NCBI RefSeq assembly: GCF_000004075.3
Contig: NC_026657.2
Span: 35,574,732-35,638,731, forward strand
Direction: 5' to 3'
From: Cucumis sativus
Lineage: Eukaryota > Streptophyta > Magnoliopsida > Cucurbitales > Cucurbitaceae
Length of the DNA: 64,000 nucleotides
The number at the start of each line of letters is the position of its first letter. The first letter of the stretch is position 1. The translations under genes were made by a program, and so were the position numbers. A model generated the notes under the pieces. The model had not been told where the DNA came from. It saw only the letters and a list, made by a program, of their open reading frames with translations, and ran no database searches. Of this stretch, positions 11,919-23,703 are shown piece by piece.

Positions 11919-14900
11919 ATGGCTTACGCATCGCAAATTATCAACCATTCTAAAAAGGTGAGGTTCAATCTCCGTACTCTATGATTTATTGATTCATCTG
12001 TTCCATTTTGATTTTGGAATTACTCTCTGAATCATTCTGGTTGTAAGCTTTGTGATGTGTATCGTTTGCATGTTGAACAAATAGTAGCGAAAATACTTTG
12101 TTTTGTAGTCTTTCAAATTCGTTTAGATTTTTGACAGTATTGTCCGCAAAGTTTAGCTGCTATGTTGGATGAAATATTTAAGCTAACTTTATTTATGGAC
12201 ACTTCAATTTTCTAATGGGCATTTCATTTTAATTGCACTTCTGGTTTTTGTACGGTTCTTTATAGTTCTCTTGGTTTTCCTCTTCATTTCCGCCTCATCG
12301 TGCTATTGAGCTTTTCTGCTTCTCCTGTTCCATAAATAAGCTTTTGGGGTGTTTGTAAATTTGGTTTTCGTTTCTTTTGGCTTTGCTAGTTACAGCCCTT
12401 CATGCTGGATCTCAGTTTTAGCTGGAGGGAGGTTCCTTTTACCTGTTTTTGTGGATTGGAACTGTTGCTCATGCTCATTGGCTTCCGCGTAATTTTTTAT
12501 GCATTGGCTGATTTATAGTTTTCTTGTACTTTTCAACTTGAATACACTGATTTATTATCACAGGCTCATAATTGAACTCTCACTTGCTAATTTATGTCAA
12601 CAAATTATATCATGTCCATCATACAAAGCCATGAAGTGGCTTGTTGTTGATGTGATATTTGCATACTGACAGGTCGTTGGATGCTCATAAGCTAAAAGGC
12701 AACATTTGTATCTCTTCAATGCTAAAGTGCTTGCAAATGTCACTGTTAGGAATTATCTTATACTTGTCACGTACCTGCATGCATCCTTGACTCTTTATAT
12801 ATTACAATTTTCTCTGGTTTTAATTAGAACATTTATCCCATTCATGTTATTCTTGCAGTTAAGAAGCACTCCAAAGTTACTTCGGCAAGCTAGTGTGGTT
12901 CGTTGGTTTTCAGAGGATGCACAGTCCTCTATTGCTAAAGACAATGGTAAGCAGTTGTAATCAAGAACTTTGAACCAAGAAACCTGCTTGGTTTTCAGAG
13001 GATGCACAGTCCTCTATTTATTTGCTGTCCTCTAATGTTCTTGACTGTACATCTGAAGTTTAAGAACTCTGCTTGGTTACTTTGGTATTTATTTGATGTA
13101 ATTAATCAGAAATAATAAAATCTTGTTTTGTTGGTCAATTTAATAAATTATATGATTGGTTATTTTTCATATTATATAAGCTGTTATAAGTGGGTGCTTA
13201 CAGCAGCAGACTCTTGACGTTGCCCTAACAAAGGTGGTTGATTTTCAGAAATCTGGAAGATCCAGGGTTGTGGTTACAAGGCTTCTGGAAAAGGGGGAAT
13301 CAAGAACCTTGCCAATTTTAACAACGTGAGTTGTAACCACGAGCTTGTCTGTTCATGCAATCATCAATCAGTACTTTCAAGCTGATTGAAGTGTTGCTTG
13401 TCATAATTTCTTCCATCTTCTGCTTTAGCTTGTCACTGTTCACCACGTGCGTAACAACTTCTGTTGTAACATGTTTTGTGTTGCGTTCTACTCTTCCTGT
13501 AGAGATCGCAATTTCTACAATGTCAAAGAGGTGTTTCAATGATGACAACAAGTATTGGGAATCCTTTTTCTGGGTCAGTATCTAACCACACACATGCATC
13601 CATACTCAGCTTATAGAACAACACATTATATACCGGTATGTGCAACTTAGGGCTATAATTATGATCATGATCAAATGTGTCTAATGTCTGTCTTTTCCCC
13701 CAACAGTTCACAAATTAATCCGGCAAGAGGTTTCTCCTCTGATTCAGGTACATTCTGGTTTTATATTCCTTTTCCATTTTGTAGACATAGATGAGTTTAT
13801 GTCTTTTCTTTTTTTTTAATCGATGTTCTATATATACAGCAAAATTTAAACTCTTTTTGTTTGTGTGTTTGTGTGGGAGGAGGGGGGGTTACTTCTAACC
13901 TGATTAAGTATGAAGTGTTTGCATACTTCCATCTGCACTAAAACAACTATACCTATGACAACCTTACTTGAAGAGGAAGTATTTTATAGGTTCAACTGTA
14001 TCCTTGAGTTCTAAATACTCTAACTAACTATGTACTTGTTAATGATATAACTGCACTTCTTGCTGAATTTTATTATGATTCTTTTCTCAAATCTTTCTAT
14101 TTGATGGCAAACGAATTGTATGTGTTTTTGAAGACACATCCCCTCTAGTTCCTACGGTGACACAAGTTTAAAATCTATGACTAATAATGGTACATTTTGT
14201 ATTATGTTCATCTGAACTTTCCATGGAAAAACTATCTTTAAATATACATTTTAAATAGAATCATTCAACGTGCTTCAGGTCTTCCCCCACATCAAGAGGT
14301 TGGAATGCCTTCACTATCCCCTACAATGACTGAGGTAGCTTTTGGTCACTAATCTGGCAGAATAATTTATTGGCAAATGAATTCTAAGTTCACTATGTTA
14401 TGCAGGGCAATATTGCAAGGTGGTTGAAAAAAGAGGGTGATAAAATTTCTCCTGGGGAAGTGCTTTGTGAAGTTGAAACAGTATATTATTCTTATACCTC
14501 TTTGCAGTTGGAAGTTGAAATTAGCTTTTTACTACCTTTAGGATTGTAGAACTATACATTTTCATTTTGCTTCTGCATATTTGAAGGATAAAGCAACAGT
14601 AGAAATGGAATGCATGGAGGAAGGTTATCTTGCTAAGATAATTTGTGGAGATGGAGCAAAGGAAATTAAAGTTGGTGAGGTATTGGTTTTGCTTCTTACC
14701 TTGTCTTTGTGAAAACTTGAAAGGGAAAAGGAACGATTGTTGTATTGCACCATTGTCATAAATGAGGTGATGGCGATGGCCGTCATTGAAAGCTCTTTCT
14801 CGAGATGGAGACATACGATAATTTTTTCGCACTTGAGGTGGTTGACGTAAGTTTGATCTTTTTTTCTTAGGTAATTGCCATTACCGTTGAAGATGAAGAG

Positions 14901-17732
14901 GATATAGCAAAGTTTAAAGATTATAAACCCGCTTCATCAAATACTGGTGCTGCATCTGCTGCTGAGTCCCCTGCCTCTAGCCCACCAAAGAAAGAAGTAG
15001 TTGAGGAACCTGTTCGTTCACCTGAGCCAAAGACTGTTAAGCAGAGTCCTCCTCCTCCAGCTGGAGAACGTATCTTTGCTAGTCCTCTGGCAAGAAAATT
15101 AGCAGAAGAAAACAATGTTCGTTGCAAAATATCTTTTTCAATTAATATTTGGAACCTTATGCTTGCGATTTCTTTCTAGTTATATTTTGAATTTTGTGAG
15201 CATAGGTGCCCATTTCAAGTATCAAAGGAACAGGTCCTGATGGGAGCATTGTGAAGGCTGATATAGAAGATTACTTGGGTAACTCATTTTCTTTGTGCTG
15301 GGCAGTGGCACCAACAACTTTATTTATTTATTTTTGTGTTGTTGTCTTCTATCTGTTAATATTTGGCGTCTCTATTGTCTTCATACCCATAATATGTTTC
15401 TTATTGTTAAAAACGTGACCCATTAATATCTTTAACCTATGTCTCTAGCATCACGTGGGAAGGAATCAACAGCTCCCAAAGCCAAGGATGCAGCAGGTGC
15501 ACCACTGGATTACAGTGACTTGCCACATACTCAAATAAGAAAGGTACCACCCGCTCTCCCCATCTCTCTTACCCTACACTCCATGATAATAATTAAGTTT
15601 ATTGGTATTTTCTGGCAAGCTTTTTGTGTAATGTGGCAATATTTCACTCTGCAGTGCCTTTGTCTATATTCTCAGTCTCTTTGCTAACTTAGGGGACGTT
15701 TGGGGGAAGGGGTGATTTATGGGAGGGTTAGTGTTACGACTAGTATTATAATAGTCTTAGTGTTATGACTAGTATTATAATAGTTTTAGTGTTATGATAG
15801 TATGTGTTTGGGGGAAGGATTATGATAGTATGCGTTTGGGAGAAGGATTATGATAGTATGTGTTTGGGGGAGGATTGGAGAAGGAGTGGAATTGTGAAAA
15901 AGAGAGAAAAGAAGGATTATGGAAAACCCGTCCTAGGTTTTCCATAATCCTTCCCCACACACACACAGTTCTAGGGCCAAACTTCGCCTTATTAGTTATT
16001 CCTCAACAATACAGGCAGGCTTGCATGAGTTCTAGAGACACAAAGTACTGCAATTGTGTGCTTTCTTGTATCAGACTCTACACCTTTCAACTGTTAGGAT
16101 GTTCTTTAAAATAGATTTCTTGTATTTGATATATGTTTCAAGCGGCTTCTACATTTTCAAATTTGAATCTTATTAATTGGATCAATAGACAAAGCATTCT
16201 CAATATTCCAATTTCCAACTGGGAGCATGTTTGTTTACCAAGAGCTAATATTCCACTATTTAACAGATTACAGCATCACGATTACTATTCTCAAAGCAAA
16301 CCATTCCTCATTATTATTTAACTGTAGATACATGCGTTGACAAGCTCATGGAGTAAGTAATTTCTCCTCACATTTTGCAGTTAAATATTAACCAAAATTG
16401 TAAATTTAATCGGTAGTCGGTTCTTTTTGTAGTTTGAGAAACCAGCTAAATGCACTACAAGAAGCATCTGGTGGAAAGAGGATATCTGTCAATGACCTTG
16501 TTATTAAGGTATTTTAAAGAAATTATATAATTTGGTATGTATTTAAGTTGTTTTGCATAGGTATTATAATTTGGACATTCAACCTGTTAATTTTCTTCTC
16601 ATTTGACTAGGAAACCTTTCTTTTTCTCCATAAATGCCTTTTGTTTTATATTTAAACTTTAGCCCAGGGGAGAAACGTATGTTATCTTGCTAACAATTCT
16701 CTACGTCCATTCTATCCAAACCCATCTAATGTATATACATACAAAAAAATCCTTTTAATCATAGAATATTGCTGCAGGCTGCTGCCTTGGCTCTTAAGAA
16801 AGTCCCTCAATGCAACAGTTCATGGACGGACAATTATATTAGACAGTAAGTGATAAGACTTGTCAATTCTAATTTGTTATTTTTGTCTTCACATCTTAAT
16901 GTGAATTTTTTCTTTGTCCACTCATTCAGGTATCACAATGTGAACATTAATGTTGCAGTGCAGACTGACAACGGACTCTTTGTTCCGGTCATCAGGGTCA
17001 GTAGTATGCTAATTGCTATTCAAATGGTTTGTTTTTATCACCATGTTCAAGAAAATGTGAATTTGTATAAAATCTACAGGATGCAGACAAAAAAGGTTTG
17101 TCTGCTATTTCAGACGAGGTCAAGAAACTAGCTCAGAAAGCAAGAGATAACACCCTAAAACCAGAAGATTATGAGGTGGGCAGTGTTCAAGATTGGTTTG
17201 ATGCTTTAGGCTCAAGATTTACTTATGGTTTTAGGATTTTGCTTAGCAGTTTAATCCTTTTGTAGGGAGGCACTTTTACTGTGTCTAATTTGGGAGGTCC
17301 ATTTGGAATCAAACAATTTTGTGCCATAATCAACCCTCCACAATCGGGCATTCTTGCTGTTGGATCTGGTATGCAGACATATATCATTCACGACATGAGA
17401 GTATCTTTTGTTTGTTTTCTCATTGCTGTTCTTTAACATTATTGATCACTGTTCACATTTAATCTTGAGCAGCTGAGAAGAGGGTCATACCAGGATCGGG
17501 CGCTCAAGAATTCAAGTTTGCTTCCTTCATGTCTGTTACACTAAGCTGCGATCACCGTGTTATCGATGGTAGAATTTTGAACCCAAAGTCCTTTAAGATT
17601 CTGAATAGCTTGAAAGAAAAGTGTAAAGTGTGTACGATTATGTTGTTTTTTGTTTGTTCAGGGGCAATTGGTGCGGATTGGCTCAAAGCATTCAAGGGAT
17701 TCATCGAGAATCCTGAATCAATGTTGCTATAA
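11919..17732 (+). CDS. Dihydrolipoyllysine acetyltransferase, E2 of mitochondrial pyruvate dehydrogenase
   Basis: Core E2 subunit of the mitochondrial pyruvate dehydrogenase complex. It moves the acetyl group from E1 on a lipoyl arm to CoA. Nineteen exons: 11919-11957, 12859-12946, 13249-13325, 13503-13573, 13707-13747, 14279-14334, 14406-14480, 14587-14679, 14871-15116, 15206-15278, 15449-15543, 16267-16352, 16433-16508, 16778-16845, 16930-16996, 17080-17175, 17266-17368, 17473-17568, 17662-17732. They make 538 residues, close to Arabidopsis mitochondrial E2. Seen: an Arg-rich presequence ([13 protein letters not shown] start); a lipoyl domain (about 106-185) with EVETDKATVEM, so lipoyl-Lys is about residue 151; an Ala/Pro hinge; an E3-binding segment (about 247-283, [16 protein letters not shown]); a catalytic domain (about 312-538) with DHRVIDG at 510-516, His511 and Asp515 being the expected active-site pair. 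Exons 3 and 4 (the variable linker) are the least certain calls. Confidence 0.96.
12903..13018 (+). repeat. 31-bp direct repeat of exon 2 sequence in intron 2 of PDC E2
   Basis: Positions 12903-12933, within exon 2, are repeated exactly at 12988-13018 in the next intron; both start TTGGTTTTCAGAGG. The copies are 85 bp apart. Each carries a TTTTCAG|AGG sequence, so the second brings an acceptor-like site into the intron. Confidence 0.9.
15692..15965. mobile_element. MITE-like element in intron 11 of PDC E2
   Basis: The insert starts near GGGGACGTTTGGGGGAAGG and ends near ATAATCCTTCCCC, an approximate inverted match. Its interior repeats short units: TTAGTGTTA(C/T)GACTAGTATT twice, then ATTATGATAGTATG(T/C)GTTTGGG three times. 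Elements of this GTTTGGGG / ATAATAGT type are common non-autonomous DNA transposons in cucurbit introns (from memory). It lies between 15543 and 16267 and is spliced out with the intron. Confidence 0.65.
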
Positions 17733-20190
17733 ATTGATTGATTTCACCATTTTCATAACAGAAAAAAGGTATTTTGTCTCATAAGCAATCATGTGGTGGG
17801 AAGATAAGAAATACGATCTCAGCTCTTTTTTTGGAATTTCTCTTTTCGGCTTCAGTTGTATCCTTACAGTCTCCTTCATGGCAACCAAAGGAGATGGAGT
17901 TTGCATATAGACTAAAGGGAATAAGGTGGTCATTGTTGAGGAATTAGACTTCAAAACGAGTGTAGCTTAATTTGTTTTTCTATTTTTAACCAAGCCACAT
18001 ACATTTCCATCGGTCCATTTGCCAGATCAATAAAAGATAGACGAAGAGAAAATTTTGTCTCTTTCATTGGCTCATTGCTCTTCCATCTTATAAGATGGGA
18101 ATCTAGTGAAGAGTTGGGAGTTAGAGATTGGGTCGTCTAAATTCTCTTTCATTTTAGCACTTGAAAGGTCTATCTAAACAGGTATTTATTCATTCAATGT
18201 TCCCCCTTCATCTTCTAAGATGAGAATTGTGAGTTAGAGATTGTGTCTAAACTCTTTTATTTCAACCATTCTTGCTTTAGACACTTAAAAAGTCAATTTA
18301 TATAGGTCATTATTCCTTGGATATGAACTTTTTTGCATCAGAACTTAGCCAAGGTGCCATTGCTTTGTTGCAAAGCTTAAGAATGAGGCTTATGATGTCC
18401 ATGTGAAGCCGAAAGGTATGAAATTGCAAGTTGGGATGGCAGAGATTCAGCCACGAAGTGCAAGATTATGGTGTGGGATGAATGCAGTGCATATGAGGTA
18501 ACATGAAAATGTGTGCCCAATTTATTTAGTTGAAAAACTAAAAGGATAATGCTTTAAACTTCAATCTCTCACACAATTCCATTTTGTACTTACACCTAAA
18601 GCTGCAAAATCATAATCATCAGTGAGCTCCAAAAATAAATAAATAAATAAAGTTATACGTATACACACCACCTCTCTCTTTTCTAGAACAAAGTATTAAA
18701 GCAAAAGATATAAATGCAAGAAAAGTTCAAAAGGTCGATGCCAAAAATTAATAAATAAACATCTGATGGGAAAGCTGACTCTAGTTTAATGGTAATTCGA
18801 TCCCTCGTCCCTTTGTTACCTTTACAATTATTATACTAAAATAAACACCTTTAACTTTTTTTTTTCATTAAAGAAAACTAAGTTGATTTTTAATTTTTTA
18901 TACTATATAAATATTTTTACGATATAATGAGAATTTCCATCCACTTGTGTCGAGTTTGAGAATATCAATGAAAATCTCTGATATGCGGACATAAATTTAA
19001 TTTCATGAATACAAGTGATGATTATTTTAATTTGAGAAAGGTAGGGAGGTTTGTTTTATTTATGACTTAGCTGTGTTCATGTTTGGTATGTTAACTAGTC
19101 TTTTCTTTTTAAGATTTTTTTTTTTTTATAAAAAAGGTATACGAATTATGAAAACTATCCCTAAAGTAGGATAATTGTTGCAATCATGATCTCAAACTTT
19201 TAATTATGAAATTTGAGCCTTCATGCAAGTGATAAAATGAGATCCTTACAATAATTCACATGAGATCCTTACAATAATGGTAGAAATTAAGCCTCAAATG
19301 ATAAATTTAAAAGTTTTACTTTTACATTGGAGGGTATAACAACTCTTACCTTTTAGAAATATATATATATATTTTTTGCAATTTACTTAAAGAAAATAAT
19401 AATACAAATTTGAGAGTAGAAATTTCATCACAAAACCTTTAACATACATTATTTTAATTTTCGAACACAATTTAGCAGATAAGATATATATTGTTATCTC
19501 GAAAATATCATCTCCTACTCTTACTATTATTATTATTAATGAACTCTAAATAAGAGGGAAAAAGAATCTATTAACAGTAACGGATGAACATTAAAAGGTT
19601 ATCTGAGCACACCCTACTGTATGAAGCTAATAACTTGTTTCAAATCCTCACTATAAAACTAACTTTAGGAATTAGGCTTTACATATCCAAGTTATCTAAA
19701 ACATTAAAATTTTAGATGAAATCTTATAAATAGTACATACCGTTTGGACAATATCATTCAAATTCATTATACCAAATTCCGATAATAATAATAATAAAAA
19801 AAAACCTTAATTCCAACTTTCACCAAATTTACAACTTACCCAATATAATATCCGAATCCAATGAAAAAATCAAACCATAAATTACACATTCCAAGTTCCA
19901 ATAAATAATCCAAACATATATCATATAAAAACAATATAAAATCGATAACATCAAAACTTCTCAACTAAACTCAGATTCTCTCACTCTCTCTCCAAAAGGA
20001 AGAAAAAGGAAAAAAGAATTTAGATCTATGTTTCAAATTATGGATCAGAACAAGCAATAAAATAAAAAGAAAAATGAAAAACAGAAAAAGAAAATGCATG
20101 GAATTCCCCCTTTTTGTCTAAAAATAAAAAAGAAGAAAAGAAAATGCACCGCCAATGTAATTGATTAATTGTAAAAACATTAGGTTTGTT
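17733..20190. other. Intergenic region between PDC E2 and the PP2C gene
   Basis: Contains the E2 3' flank and AT-rich DNA. A roughly 125-bp segment at about 18057-18185 is followed by a diverged copy at about 18190-18311; both share CTTCCATCTTATAAGATG-like and GAGTTAGAGATTG text. An open frame at about 18357-18502 is noted under findings. From 18540 to 20000 I see only AT-rich sequence. Confidence 0.5.
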
Positions 20191-20192
20191 GT

Positions 20193-20494
20193 TACGTGAG
20201 AGTAGAGAGAAAAATGATGTGAATGACAAAGCAAAATGAAGCACGTGGCAGTATCCTAAAGGATGGTTTTTAAAAAACAAGTCCAGATGCCATCGACATG
20301 ATTGGTCGCCAGTGGACTTTTTTCTTTTAAAAGAAAAAAAAAAGAAAAAAAATTGAAAAAAGTATATGGACACGTGTCTTTTCTCATGAAAGATCCATGA
20401 GTTAATAATCTTTGGTGATATGAATGGAGCATTTTTCTGTCGCAGACAGCTTTCAACGATTCAAGATAATTACTTCTATACTCTATACGTGTCC
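20193..20494 (+). promoter_or_regulatory. Cluster of ABRE/G-box ACGTG motifs upstream of the PP2C gene
   Basis: Four ACGTG-core sites lie within about 300 bp: TACGTGA at 20193, CACGTGGC at 20242, the palindrome GACACGTGTC at 20369, and TACGTGTCC at 20486. They are followed by a TATATATATG stretch near 20550. ABREs bind bZIP factors of the ABF/AREB group, and clade A PP2C genes are known to be induced by abscisic acid as negative feedback, so this fits the gene at 21463. The sites are seen; their function is inferred. Confidence 0.7.
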
Positions 20495-20639
20495 TTCAAT
20501 GGAGCTTCTTTGTCCCAATTAAAACAACACCCTATTTTTTTTTTTTTTTTTATATATATGTTTATATATTAATATAAATTCTTTTTTCGTTCTCTTTTAA
20601 GACTTGATAAATCAAAATAGAATCAAAGTCATTATAGAG

Positions 20640-21462
20640 TTTCTTGATTCTACTACTCCTCCTTTCTGCTTTTCCTCAGCATTTCAAACTGGTGAGAAAG
20701 TGTTCATCATTTTCTTCTTCTCTTCTATTTGTTTACATTGATTTTCCATTATTTCTTAGCAATTGGGATCTTTAAACTTCCGATTTTTGTTTTTTTTTTT
20801 CTATCTGGGTTTTTGGTTTCAAAAGAGGAAGTGGAGTTTGTGTTTGAAGATTCGTTGTTTGGGATCGGATTTTGATGGGTTGCCTTGGATCCAGGAAACT
20901 ATTGAGTTCTATGTGAAAAAAGAGGCGAACCCTTTTGGGGATTTCTTGTGATTTCACTTTTTCTTAGATCCCTCCACCTGTCTCCTTCGCAGGGGTTTTT
21001 ATTTTCTTTATTGGATAAAGGTGAGAGATCCTCGTTTCTCATACTTGTGTGTATATAAGAGCTGATACTGGAGAAGAGATTGTTGATAGTTGTCAGTTCT
21101 TATCACAGGCGGGGAAGAATTTGATGGTGTTTGTGAAGTTTTGGTGGAATTTCTTCTTTTCTCATTGCTTGAATTTTTAGTTATTGCAAGGTTAGATCCA
21201 TTGCTCTTATATAGATCTAAGGGGTAGGAGACTGATTTCTTCTGCTTGTTTTGAGCTTACACTATTCAGAATCTGTAATTTGATTGTGGAATTTGTCATT
21301 GATAGGTTTTGTGGATTTGTGTTAAGGAGTTGTAGAACTTAAATCAGCTTAGTTTTTCTTTAGTTTGATTGGTAAGATGTTGTGATGTGAAAATATATTT
21401 GGCGATGAGGTTGTAGAGATATTGGGACATAGATAGATTTGATATCTGTAGGATTTGTAAGA
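20640..21462 (+). promoter_or_regulatory. Probable long 5' leader of the PP2C gene
   Basis: Between the TATA-like stretch and the start codon lie about 0.8 kb without a main frame. Donor-like sites occur at ACTG|GTGAG near 20691 and AAG|GTGAGA near 21020. Clade A PP2C genes often have leader introns, so one may be removed here. Small open frames (for example 20763-20951) may be upstream frames or lie within the intron. Confidence 0.4.
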
Positions 21463-23703
21463 ATGATGGAAGAGATGTCCCCTGCTGTTTCTTTGACCCT
21501 TAGTTTGGGTAATCCAAAGTCTGATAGCTCAGTAAATCCTGGCCATGTCGAATTTACACGGCTAAAGTTAGTGACAGACACGGTAAATTTATTCTCTGCA
21601 TCGTCCCCTGAGTCTGGTTCTATTGGTAATGTTAGTTGCCATGATTTTGATGGTTTAGTTGACAGTGTAACTGTGTCGCAACCGACTGATGGTGGTCAAG
21701 GTATAGACAGTTTTTGGGGGTTGCTGCCGAAGAGTGGCACGAATTTGACTGTAGATAAGAAAGATGCATCCTTGGCTACCCTGGATGACCCTGATGAAAT
21801 GATAGAGGATGGATTGTTTGCTATTGATGGCGGTACAAGTATCAACGTGCAAGAAGTTGTCAAAATCGGCGATGTTAGTAATGGTCATATTGTTGCTAAG
21901 GCGATCATCCTGGTCGAATCAGGGAAGATCCCTACTAGTGAACTTATTGTGGCGACAGTAAGCCCAGATTTAGAAGTATCTGCATCGTCGGAGCTGAACG
22001 TTCCTGCAGTAGTTTTCCAATCGAAAGGGGCAGAAAGTGTTCATAAAGTCATTCGTAATGTCTTTGAACGCGATTGTATTCCTCTTTGGGGGTCCGTATC
22101 GATTTGTGGTAGAAGACCAGAAATGGAAGATGCAATTGCTACTGTTCCTTGTTTTGCAAAAATTCCTATCAAAATGCTTGTAGGGAATAGTTTGATGAAT
22201 GGAATGGGTCAAAGTTTAACACATCTCAACAGCCACTTTTTTGGTGTTTATGATGGACATGGGGGCCCTCAGGTACCATCTCTTTACCAGACAGAAGTTA
22301 TTTGTTCTATTAAAGAGCTCCTCTGTTTCTCTTTGCAATGCTGCCATTCTTGTTTGACTGTACAGTTTTTTTCTTTAATTTTGTATATGTAGAATTTAGC
22401 AGTTAGTTTTCTATCTTGTATTATTTTCTCTTCTTGAGCCTAGTCTGTAGCACAGCCTAAATATAAATTTGTAGAAACCTATTTAGGATCTATTCTTTAG
22501 AAATGAGGACTTGAAGCACTGGCGAAAGCTTCTTCTTCCTTTTTATTATATGCTTAAGTTATATTACACTGCACAATCAAGCTGTTTAGAACTTTTGATG
22601 TGTCTTGCTAGCAGTAGATGATTCTCGTGTTCTATGTTGTATTCTGAAATAAAGGTTTTCATGTAGGTTGCTGATTATTGTCAAGAACGCATACACTTGG
22701 CACTAGCTGAAGAGATAAAAGGATTTAAACAGAATCTAGAAAATGGAAACAATGGAGAAAACTGGCAGCAGGATTGGGAGAGAACCTTCAACAATTGCTT
22801 TCTTAGGGTTGATGATGAAATAGAAGGAAAAGTTGGTAGATCAGTCAGTGGAAGCAGTGGAGATGTTTCCCATACAAGCTTCGAACCTGTTGCCCCGGAA
22901 ACTGTTGGCTCTACGGCTGTTGTTGCCTTGGTCTGTTCGTCGCACATCATAGTTGCAAACTGTGGTGATTCAAGAGCAGTTCTATGCCGTGGTAAAGAAC
23001 CCATGGCTCTATCGGTCGATCATAAAGTACGCACTTTGCATTTAATCTCATATGGTTTGATAGGATTGAATCAACCACTATCTTGTGAAGGAACTAATTC
23101 TAAATGTAATATTTCTGCAGCCAAATCGCGAAGATGAATATGCTAGGATTGAATCATCTGGAGGCAAGGTCATCCAGTGGAACGGACATCGTGTGTTTGG
23201 AGTTCTTGCAATGTCAAGATCCATTGGTAAGTTTATTCTGATTAATCTTTTTTTGCTCTTGTTTGTACATCATGTACTTTGGAAGTTGTGCTGATGGAAT
23301 TGCATGCTTTTTATACTAATTTTCAGCACAGAAAGATAGATTTATCTCATTCTCCATATACCTAACAGGTGATAGATATTTGAAGCCATGGATTATTCCC
23401 GATCCAGAAGTCATGTTCATCCCTCGTGCCAAAGAAGATGAATGTCTTATTTTAGCCAGCGATGGACTGTGGGATGTGATGACAAATGAGGAAGTCTGTG
23501 ACGTAGCTCGAAGGCGGATTCTTCTTTGGCACAAGAAACACGGGGCTTCATCTCTTGCTGATCGGGGTACAGGAGTTGACCCAGCTGCACAAGCTGCAGC
23601 AGATTACCTCTCAATGCTTGCTCTCCAAAAGGGAAGCAAAGACAACATCTCTGTGATTGTAGTGGACTTGAAAGCTCAAAGGAAGTTCAAGACCAAATCT
23701 TGA
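21463..23703 (+). CDS. HAB1: Clade A protein phosphatase 2C, HAB1-type ABA co-receptor
   Basis: Mg/Mn-dependent Ser/Thr phosphatase that switches off SnRK2 kinases and is itself inhibited by ABA-bound PYR/PYL receptors. Exons: 21463-22272, 22667-23026, 23121-23226, 23369-23703, giving 536 residues (Arabidopsis HAB1 has 511). The start ATGATGGAAGAGATG gives [15 protein letters not shown], matching the HAB1 beginning. An in-frame TTG upstream at 21439 is not a start. The regulatory N-terminus (about 1-205) leads into the PP2C domain with [30 protein letters not shown] (metal ligand Asp264), [42 protein letters not shown] and [12 protein letters not shown]. Trp410 in VIQWNGH corresponds to HAB1 Trp385, which contacts the receptor gate, so receptor regulation should be kept. 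The usual HGGHKVAD reads HGGPQVAD here. HAB1 versus HAB2 is not settled. Confidence 0.96.

Noticed and set aside
13318..13711. Minus-strand frames within the PDC E2 gene
   Set aside because: They run antisense to exons 4 and 5 and the introns around them, which fit the E2 protein in phase.
20038..20456. Two minus-strand frames upstream of the PP2C gene
   Set aside because: Phe/Lys-rich translations of A/T runs; the region is better read as promoter with ABRE sites.
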